From positions 55,739,739-55,803,738 of the forward strand of contig CM068584.1 of NCBI GenBank assembly GCA_035048485.1: 64,000 nt of DNA, written 5' to 3'. Each line of letters opens with the position of its first letter. The stretch's first letter is position 1. The translations under genes and the position numbers were made by a program. This stretch comes from Pteria penguin. Taxonomy: Eukaryota; Mollusca; Bivalvia; Pterioida; Pteriidae. Shown here one piece after another: positions 55,269 through 64,000 of this stretch. The notes under the pieces are model-generated. The model made no database searches and had not been told where the DNA came from. It worked only from the letters and a program-made list of their open reading frames with translations.

Positions 55269-57158
55269 AATTATAGATTAGCATTGTATGTTATAACAAA
55301 ATTTAAAATATTTTGGAAAGACCAGCTTTCATTGTAGACATTTTATACAAATAAAACAATGACATAAGAATGACTCCTATACAAAGCAATACCACAGCTC
55401 AACTATATCAGACTGTATAAATAGAACCATTACATTTCAATACACTATATTTTCGTATACAAGTTTATTTCTTTTAAAAATCGCAATATGTTGGAATATT
55501 CAAACCATGCTTTGCTGCTTTGTCAGCTTTTTCATTTCCAACGAGGCCCATATGACTTGGTAGCCAACAAAATACGATATCAAATTGAAATCTTGAATCA
55601 TATACCAATGACTACTATCTATATGGTTAAAGCGCTGTTCGAGTTTATTTTTATTTTAATAATAACGTAATTTAAGAACGTTCTTAGTTTAAGAGCTAGC
55701 ATTGACAAAATGTTACCAAACCAGTTAAAATTTTAGCAAAATAAATTAGTTTCAATATTTTAAAAGACATTTTTAATAAGAAATAAAAAATTTTCAAAAA
55801 TCGCCTTGCGTGTACAATTTTGTTTGTACCGGCTTATTATTCGTCATATGAACAAAAAATATAAAGGCACTAGAGAAAGGTTTAAATATTCGAAATGTTT
55901 TGTCCAAAATTTGGAAATATTTCCCCATCACAAGTGAGAGTTGACCTACATTATCCAGAAGAACCCGAAACAAAATGCATTTTTTTCCAGTTGTGAGCGC
56001 TATCAACACCACTCAACAGAATATACGAATGCCATCAGATCCTATGACCTTAAGACAGATTAAAACAGACTTTTACTACATCAGCAAATTCCCCCATTGT
56101 GTGGGTGCCATCTGTGGCACATTTCAATTGCCGGATTGAGCGGGCCACAGGAACCTGTATATGTATGCAGAAATATGATCATGATTTGAACCTACAACAG
56201 CATCTGATACAAATATGTGGTAATTTTCAATTCAGGTTCACCATTAGAATTGTTAATGTATGATGTTTTATCAGGTGTTCGCAAATAAATGTATTCATAT
56301 CCATAGAAATTATAACATGCAAGTCTTACTAGACTGCAACCCTATATGCTATTTTTATAGGAATAAAACGCGACGCCTTCATTGTAAATGAACTTTATTA
56401 GTGATTTTTAAGAAACAACACGACACACTTTATTGACTGAAATACTACTAACGTTCGTTATTCGTTAAAGACATAAGTGAAATATTTAATTCGTTGAATG
56501 TATGTTTCTCCTTTATGCGGCTATTTTTCAACCTGATATACATACTAAGCCAATGTTTCATATTTGTAAACTTTATTAAGAGTTATGGTCATTTTAAATT
56601 GGATTTTATGGGTTTTTAAGAGAAATGAGGTTTATTTAAAGAAAAAAAAGATATTTTAACCACCGTGTCATATCTTAGTCGGATTCATATATTTCGTCCA
56701 AACATGAGCTTCGGGATTTTTTTTATGGTTTGAAATGTCTTCTGAATGACAATGGTTGCTTTGAGTTACGCTTAGAGATATGCGAGTACATCAGAGATTT
56801 TATGCTGGTTTCCTTTGTTTAGCTTATATTTTATCACTGATAATTTTCACAAAACTACTTTATCTGAAATATCCTGTTCGTGAAATATGACGACGATTGG
56901 AAAATATATATCAAATAGAGGGAATATTTCAAGGATTTGACTTATTGGGATAGTATAAATGTATATTGGGAAATATAATTATTTCAGACTTGGACTTGAT
57001 TTCGACTATCGCAATTGCCGGGTCTCCCCCTTCGAAGCCATCGTTGTCTTGCTTGCTTTGAACGTTTCATCCGACTTTTCTACGTTGTCGCATACACCCC
57101 TTTAGAACACTACCAACAGGAAAAGCTGCCCTACAGAGCACAGCAGGCGTTATGGACT
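55269..57158. other. spacer, nothing recognised
   Basis: AT-rich; no convincing gene. A 64-codon and smaller frames look random. Confidence 0.4.
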
Positions 57159-57299
57159 TTAGATAATTTCCTCATTTGCCCAGTGGTTTTCTGAGTGAGT
57201 GATGCTGACTTCCGACGGGATTTGGAACTTGGGATAACACCTGTCAGTCTCCCCGCCATATATGAACTGCATGGAAGGGCACACTCCGTCCAAATTATT
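57159..57299 (-). pseudogene. pogo-like DDE transposase fragment
   Basis: The minus strand reads DGVCPSMQFIYGGETDRCYP, KFQIPSEVSITHSENHW, ANEEII and then TAA. The QxIYxGxTxxCxPxxxxP...THSxNHWxNE pattern belongs to a DDE_1-type transposase group widespread in aquatic animals. Only about 45 codons survive. Confidence 0.55.
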
Positions 57300-58808
57300 A
57301 ATTATTAAATAATTAATGGCGTAAACAAACTCATTAAAATGACACGGCTATGCACAATAGCTTTGAAATATACGAGGTAATCACTCAAGCGTTCATAATT
57401 ATTAGCAAGCTATCGACGGAGTTGTACTTCCTATAATTGAATTAAGGTTCATTGAAACACCATATGAAAAATAACCTGAATTTTAACTACACATCCGAAG
57501 TAAAATATTTTTGTATATAAGATTCAATTGGTTGACTTATGGATAAGAAATTAAATTTCAACGTCAGGGAAATGTACACCGCTAAAATTGCAAAGTGACA
57601 ACAAGATACCATTGTCTATCCTTAATTCTATTCTCCTACAATAACCCTGAAATTACAATAACCTAAAATTTGTAAAATATAGATAATATAAAGATGCATG
57701 GTATTATAGATTATACTATCTGCATCTTGTTATAACGACAGTATTACACATAATCATGTAACTTTCAATGAATATTTCCTCATGAAAATAATTCAAATGA
57801 CTCTAAAGTCATTTCATTTAATGTTGACATCAAGATGTACCTGGCTTGTTAAAATAAAACTAAATCTGTATGCGTGTAGCCGATTTCTATTCTACTGAAT
57901 ATTTATTCAGACAAAAACGTACCTCGTATGTATGACCAAGATCACAATAAACTGTTGATACAACCATCCAACCCTCCCCTTTTTCCCAACCACAACACAT
58001 ACACAAAGTCTGCACTGGGCTGATTTAATCATATATATATATATATATATAAATTTCAGTTTCTTTTTGTTTACAATTGATGAAGGTTAAGTGACAGAAT
58101 GTGTAGACTTCTATCAATATTTCTTGCTAATTACTTACAGCAGTTTCGATTTACTAAGTGATTAGTTAAAATCTGAGCGTTAGTTTACTAAATCATGCGG
58201 AACGAGAAAACTATTCTCTAACTTTCTTGGTATATACTTGACCAATAAACAACCTGTATGTCATCTGTGTCCAGTATGTGCAAAAGACCAGAAACATCCA
58301 AGAGGTGTTTTGTTTTTTGTTGCTGGTTTTCTTTCTTTTCTTTTTTTTTTTTTTTTTGCTAAATTGTTTGGCGTCTAAAATCAAAGGTGTAATTATTCAA
58401 AGTGGGAAATAAGTAAAAGTTAGAATTTAAAAGATTTCAAAAATCCAAAATAAAACAATTTTTCTCCATGATTACCTTTTTTTTGATATAATTTTGGTAA
58501 ATCATAGTTTTTACTTATTCTTGTAGTGGCAGAAACCATAGTGAAAAGGTGTTATGTCATTTGGTTATCAAATCATGTGCTTTTTGTCTTCGCTGAAATC
58601 AGTCAAGCGAGGTAGGGCACCATAAGATTTGGGGACCAATTAAATCTACGGGGAGTGGTGTCAAGTATACACTAATACTGATATATAACCTGGTATTTAC
58701 TGTGCATGGAAAATCACATCACACTTCAGTGAACATTTACATTCGTATATTCGTTGTGAGGTAATATTGAAACCATCGCACCAATAAATAGTTCTGTAAA
58801 ATTAACAG
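57300..58808. other. spacer, nothing recognised
   Basis: AT-rich with an AT microsatellite at 58033-58051 and a T-run near 58340-58357. Confidence 0.4.
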
Positions 58809-59245
58809 AGACACATCAGATAATATCTAAACTGGATGTTAAAGTATCATCACAGACCGTGCAGATCCAAATACTGCAGAAGCAGGTTCAGCAACCCACA
58901 ACATTAAATCATCCGACGTCAGTTCCCGCCAGTTCACTTCTAAACTCGGAATCTATTGTCTCTGAAGACAGTCCCTACATTATCCCGACTTCTACATAAA
59001 TGGGAATAAAGCACACGTCACTAAATCCTGGCAACTTTGCTGTTAAGATAGTTGAAAGATTATTCCACGAGTTGTTTGGCGAAGATAACATGCGATTGAA
59101 CTTGACTGTCTACGGAAAGATATCTGAGAAAGTATATCTGTCAATATTTTCCAAAAGTGGAAGAGAGGCACGGGAAATGGTTATGTGTCCAATTACCGAA
59201 TGTTTGCGTAAAGATTGCATCCGTAGGATAAACAACGGCCAGTGA
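58809..59245 (+). pseudogene. BEN-domain exon with in-frame stop
   Basis: After an AATTAACAG acceptor ending at 58808 comes a Gln-rich coiled coil (KLDVKVSSQTVQIQILQKQ), a Ser/Pro linker, an in-frame TAA at 58997-58999, then NPGNFAVKIVERLFHELFGE, the typical start of a BEN domain (DNA binding or protein interaction). The frame ends at 59245 after CPITECLRKDCIRR. BEN proteins are expanded in molluscs. The TAA could instead mark a missed intron, but no splice sites are obvious. Confidence 0.6.
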
Positions 59246-60219
59246 ATCGATACTTCCTGAAGTCGAAGGAACCTTCACAGCTACATGTGAAGACTTGTAC
59301 AACATTGTCAAGTGACGTGTAATGAATATACCAGTATGTTTCTCTTCATTATGATCATGCATATTTGTATTTTGGTTTACATTAAAATATGTTTTGTGTA
59401 TACAAATTATGAACATTTGAGTTTTATCTGCTGCTTGATTTTTCGACTGCTTTCGTTAACAAATTACAGATAACTTCCTTTCAAGCCAAAGCATCTCCTT
59501 TACTCAACAATTCCGCCGATTGCACCGGCAAGCTACAAGCCGTGGATTTGAGTTGAAACAAGTGCAGTTATACATATAGGTAAACTTAATCACATAGGTG
59601 CGGGTTTAGTTGTAGTATGTCTAGTTGTTTGACGATAGTCGTCTTTATTTCATAATTAAAGAACACGTTGTTTTTTGTTTTCTTTATGGAAATCGCGAAA
59701 AATTGTATTCGCGAAAATAAAGATGCGCTTTTTAGATATTGAATCGCGAAATTTGATACTCGTGAAAATTTCCGGTTATACGGTAACCCATGGATCAATT
59801 CATTCCAAACTGTGTCATAATGTGTATCTATATAAAGGCTAACTACTGTACGATGTTTAATGAAATTGATGGATAGGAAAATTTTGGATACCCTCCAGGC
59901 TACTACCTTAATGTTCTTAAATTATTTCTTTTAAATGCTCTCAAATCATTTTTAAAAAATGTTGACAAAACGTGTCAATTAAACATTCTTCAAATGTTTC
60001 TTTAAAATGTTATTCAAACGTTTATTGAAAATGCTATACGAGTTGATTTACACTGGATTTAACAATGATTTTCATGTTATTTGCAATGGATATTCCTATG
60101 TTCGAGTGATTATTATACATTGGATTTATTATTTTGTGAAGAATTACTGTGCACTGTAAACAATTATATCGCCATGGAAACAAGTAGTCGAAGGGAATAA
60201 ATTAATTGTTATTCTATAG
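59246..60219. other. spacer, nothing recognised
   Basis: AT-rich; no domain-bearing frame. Confidence 0.35.
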
Positions 60220-60388
60220 ACGACGACGGAAATTATGTTCTTGTGGCAAGGTGATGTGTGAATTCATACAGCGTCCGAACTGCTATAACAACTTCTTAAC
60301 ATGTGACGTTTGTTTTATTCGTTCAGAAAGTGGAAACATAATGAGTAAATTCGTCAGATGTCCTGCGTGCGGATGTAGGATAAAAAAA
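60220..60388 (+). CDS. Cys-rich exon, possible zinc-ribbon
   Basis: After a TTCTATAG acceptor, RRRRKLCSCGKVMC leads to FLTCDVCF and FVRCPACGCRIKK; the exon ends near a GTAAAC donor at 60389. Paired CxxC motifs suggest zinc binding. A diverged, frame-shifted copy seems to follow at 60475-60700 (YLICGRCSTCFKK and, in another frame, WCPSCEHRI). It may be the first coding exon of the gene continuing at 61 kb, or separate. Confidence 0.4.
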
Positions 60389-60949
60389 GTAAACAGTGTT
60401 AATATTCAGTACTAGGAGACTGGTGCGATTATATACATCCGAAATGAAATCTGAAATTCTTATGGATAAAAGTTGTACTGTGAATTACCGCCGTGTGCAA
60501 TTCGTGGAAATACTGTGTCTGGTAATCCTGTATTGCGATGTAGGCTGATCGTCAAAGAGTACCTTATATGTGGTCGGTGTTCTACATGTTTCAAGAAACC
60601 GCGTAGCCATACATCAGTGAACGGCATAGTTATACGACGAAATAGTTCATTACTGGTGCCCTTCATGTGAACATCGTATACTGTGATAATCGTGCTAGAA
60701 ACATCAAAAGTGGATTTGCTATCATATTTGTGAAAATTTGTGCTATAACTTATGCACAATAAAAGTGAATTAATGTTGTGCTTATATAAGGGAGACAACT
60801 CGAATTTGATATCAGAAAACTGTGTTGCGTATTTTATGTGAATACCTCGTGAATTAGTGCCTGAGAATTGCGAAATTAAACAAAGTGGATCCGTTCATTT
60901 TATTTGTGATATTTTCACACTGTGCTTTGATTTTTATATGTTCCGAGAC

Positions 60950-62341
60950 CGAACAACGAATTCACCACGAGACATAAAACTAACAAAGAAGGTTCCAATT
61001 ACATGGAGATACCGGAAATGAAGGGGAAAAGTGTAAAGAGGCTTGATAACTTAAGACGACACATAATCGAGAAGCATCATCATGAACGTTTACTTGTGAT
61101 ATGTTCATATTGCCAGAAACCTTTCGTAAGATCATCAGATTTCAAAAAAACACTTGAGGCTTCGGCATAATGTGGCAAGTGATCCTTACAGATTCCATAT
61201 ATCTTGATAGTAACTAAATATTAAAGGCAGTTTGTATCATCATTAATATATCTTTAATGTTCTCATGCATTCTATCAAAATAAATGAATCTTAAAAGATC
61301 ATTATCATTCAATATTCTGTATTATATAATGTAAAAAAAATCTGCGTTTTTCATGATTTATCTCTAACATAGTTTTGATTGATATTTACAGACTTTAAGG
61401 ACTCAATTGAAGTGTTTAAAGAGCTCAACATGCAGGGTTCTATGCCTGATGGTAATTATTTTAGTTGTATTGTTTATACCGGTGCATGTTCCATATACCA
61501 TTATTTATACCAAAATAGTTCATTTTTTCAATCATTATTTTGCATTATATCGCAGTGGCATATATTGGTATAGCTAGTATTCAAGCTGTCGTTTCATAAA
61601 AAAATACCAATCATACAACTTTAGTATAAATATTGGAGTTTAAATTATATTAATGTCATTATATATACTCTTATGATCAAATAATGTTACTAAGACTATG
61701 TGCTACAACTTGCATTTCTACACTTTACAGCCATGACTAATTAAATGACTAATAATCCAATGAAGATTTATAATACCTTGTGAATATTCTAACGCTAGAA
61801 ATTTTGAAGCGCAAGGACACACTGAGCGAGAAAGAGGGCTTTAAAATTCAGAATGCCTCGTTTTGAGAATCGTGCTTGGCAGTTATAGCCTTGGCTCATG
61901 TCTTCGGCATTAAGCCCGGCCAAAAAGGGCTGCATTTTATAAACATAAACGTACATGTTTTGAGGACTAAAGCACTGCACTTTAGATGTGCCAACAGCAA
62001 TGAAACTAAAGCACCTTAGATCAGAGCCAAAGAATTCAAAAGCATATCAGACATCTGTTCTAGATAAATGTTTAGGGAGAAAGTTGGTCGAGATATTCAG
62101 AGATGTTAGCATAAAGGATTTTGGCCAACAAGACTTTCAAGTTATTGAAAGCTGTTTGGACAGAAAAGATGAAAAAAGACTGATAACAAATATGCGAAAA
62201 CTTTCGAGACTTTTCATTGAAGTAAAGAGAATTGTCTCTAATGAAAATATAGTAATAGAATCCTGTGAAAAAATGTTCAATCGTGATGATATGAATTTTA
62301 TTAATGAAGCAAAAAGGAACATTGCAACAACTGATGACTAG
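60950..62341 (+). CDS. C2H2 zinc-finger repeat-family gene, three exons
   Basis: The first exon (about 60950-61175) holds NLRRHIIEKHHHERLLVICS and a CSYCQKPFVRSSDFKK finger whose two His fall after a seven-A run that shifts the frame. Exon 61392-61451 reads FKDSIEVFKELNMQGSMPD; exon 61998-62341 reads MKLKHLRSEPKNSKAYQ, then KRLITNMRKLSRLFIEVKRI, to TAG. The second and third exons join in matching phase (G plus CA). This order (C2H2 finger, short linker exon, MRxLxRLxxxV helix) is that of a large uncharacterised bivalve family which I recall as recombinase-like; I cannot prove that here. The exon 1 frame break may be an assembly error or decay. Confidence 0.5.
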
Positions 62342-63263
62342 CAAAATATTACTGACCTGACAACAATGTCCATAGCGGACATTCACGGTCTCATTTACAT
62401 ATTTTGTAAGATTATAGAGTCCTGATGTTTGAGCTTTTAAGGTTATTTTACAGATTTGGTAGAAACACTGAATCGCACACTATATTTCTACTTCCCTTGT
62501 CTCAGTAGATGTGGTTCGAGTAGCTCTTAATTTCTGTATTAGGCAGATATATCACAATACATTAATCTCAATGTAAAATAACACAAGCACACAAATGTCT
62601 CAAAACAGTATCATTCGTACACGAGAAAATAAGGTATCGCAATGTTCTGACTTTTTTTCAGAATTGAGGGCACTGGGGCTTGTTAAATTTTCAGAATGTC
62701 AACCCGATTCAGGAAAAGATGACAGACACGTATGTTACATATAACCAAGGCTGACTGCAGGACATTCATATGCTTGACCTGTCTAATGTTGTCATGTTCG
62801 TTACTGGACTGGAGCTATCACTGTATTTGTGGCGGATAGATTATAAGTTGATAAAAGAAGCAAAGTCATTGTATTGTTTACGTACGAGTGGTATAAGGAG
62901 ATAGCTATTTTTGATAATATATTTAACTTTACTGACTGTGAAGCAATTGGAGTGACCGGATATTTAATGAGTAATACTAATTACATTGTTACACATACAT
63001 CTGATATGGGTATCAGATAAATCAAACAATATACAGTGCCATTATCAGCAATCGCCATCACTCTGCATAATAAAATTATTAGGGTCAGGCGCCATAGACT
63101 GAGAATATACTGAAGTAAAATATTTCATTTTAATTTATTCCATTATCAAACGACCAAATAAATTCTCATGCAGAATGGTTTAATTCTGTTTATCAATAAA
63201 ATAAAACTAAATAAATCCAAATCACAATTATTAATTCATTGATGAACAGAAGAATATGAAATT
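62342..63263. other. spacer, nothing recognised
   Basis: AT-rich with no coding signal. Confidence 0.35.
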
Positions 63264-63470
63264 ATGACTCAAGTATATTCTCAGTTTATGGTGCCGGACC
63301 TAGGTGTGGAGCGTTTGCGGCTGTCCATTACAACTTCGTATACCATTATGTTTCTTTCGCATGAAAATACCATCACTGCACTGGACAGACTGGGTAAATC
63401 CTTCAGAAAACCCCAACAAAGGAAGCATTTGGGAGCCAACGGTTTTCTTTTCATTGACCGTTTGAAGTAA
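63264..63470 (+). CDS. small unknown ORF
   Basis: 68 codons (MTQVYSQFMVPDLGVERL, later RKPQQRKHLGANGF). No domain; a comparable frame exists on the opposite strand, so it may be chance. Confidence 0.15.
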   Translation: MTQVYSQFMVPDLGVERLRLSITTSYTIMFLSHENTITALDRLGKSFRKPQQRKHLGANGFLFIDRLK

Positions 63471-63589
63471 GTGCCGAGACTGAATGGCAATCGAATATTT
63501 TTTGTGTGTTTTTTTATGTGCTTATTGTGTTTCTTCACCATGTCAGTGGTCATCTTTGTCTATATATATATATTTGTGCAATCACATTC

Positions 63590-63763
63590 AGGGAACAATT
63601 CAGAAAAAAAAACCCATTTAACATTAAATCTTTATGGAGATACAAATATGAAGCGTATTTGAGACTATGTAAACAACCACATGTAAAGCGACATAAATAC
63701 TGCTACAAAAAGTATGTGTATTACCATAGGGGACGTCATATACGATATACAGATAAACTATAA
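63590..63763 (+). CDS. candidate basic terminal exon
   Basis: A CACATTCAG acceptor precedes a frame to TAA at 63761-63763. The peptide is strongly basic and aromatic (KSLWRYKYEAYLRLCKQ, HVKRHKYCYKKYVYYHRG). No family is recognised. Confidence 0.25.
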   Translation, partial: REQFRKKNPFNIKSLWRYKYEAYLRLCKQPHVKRHKYCYKKYVYYHRGRHIRYTDKL

Positions 63764-64000
63764 CCAAAGAAAATTACTATTTTGAAAATTTAGACACTTT
63801 TAAAGAAGGTTTAAGACTTTATGTATGTTGCTAGAGGAAGTCAAATCAAAGAGATTAAAACATTGCTACAGAGAATATAAAGAAATTATTGCGTGAAAAC
63901 TAAACGCGATACAATTAATATCGCTGATTGTTGACAAATAGCCCAAAGATGTAAACGTATGCGACCTAGTCGAACAGGAAATCCTCATCCATGTGCAGCA
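63764..64000. other. window end, nothing recognised
   Basis: No frame or repeat identified before the cut edge. Confidence 0.4.

Overview
The window reads as nuclear DNA of a bivalve-like mollusc. The evidence is AT-rich sequence with introns, tRNA-headed SINEs whose 3' tails end in short TGAT/AATC-type repeats, and molluscan-style dispersed motifs such as AAGGGAGATAACT. There are no operons or ribosome-binding sites. The species cannot be fixed from sequence alone. Most recognisable coding sequence belongs to transposable elements in various stages of decay. Only a few exons look like ordinary host genes, and I could not name any of those.

Region by region. 0-3.6 kb: a possible terminal exon of an unknown gene, a decayed Gypsy reverse transcriptase piece, and a 469 bp MITE whose second copy lies inverted at 31.4-32.0 kb. 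About 3.7-10.2 kb: an I-group non-LTR retrotransposon with intact ORF1 (three zinc knuckles) and ORF2 (endonuclease, RT, RNase H, zinc finger). Its 3' UTR holds a three-way-junction fold and four spaced copies of a 35-nt hairpin with a compensatory base change. 10.5-12.1 kb: a 41-codon ORF followed by an unusually hairpin-rich stretch. 12.1-28.1 kb: SINEs, a MULE fragment, direct-repeat pairs, and several orphan exons, mostly on the minus strand, two of them with in-frame stops. 28.18-30.01 kb: a DNA element with compound terminal inverted repeats that carries a decayed RNA 2'-phosphotransferase (Tpt1/KptA) gene. 33.4-43.2 kb: an SGNH-hydrolase fragment, then an ISL2EU-type transposon with a THAP-DDE transposase (+) and a convergent SAP-SWIM-YqaJ nuclease (-). 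This transposon sits inside an older, unrelated copy of a YqaJ-PHD gene, with a Merlin transposase remnant beyond it. 44-47 kb: a DUF6589-like remnant and an inverted-repeat element containing TCTCGCGAGA. 47.63-50.26 kb: a Tigger/pogo element with TA duplications. 50.3-57.3 kb: remnants of a BEL/Pao-type Gag, a LINE ORF1, a RecQ-like helicase and a pogo-like DDE transposase, plus SINEs. 58.8-63.8 kb: a BEN-domain exon and a spliced zinc-finger gene of a family I associate with bivalve repeat proteins.

The elements do not form one pathway. The biologically coherent pairs are ORF1 with ORF2 of the LINE, and the transposase with the nuclease of the ISL2EU element. Several transposon genes are broken only by single-base changes in homopolymers, so recent decay and assembly error both remain open.
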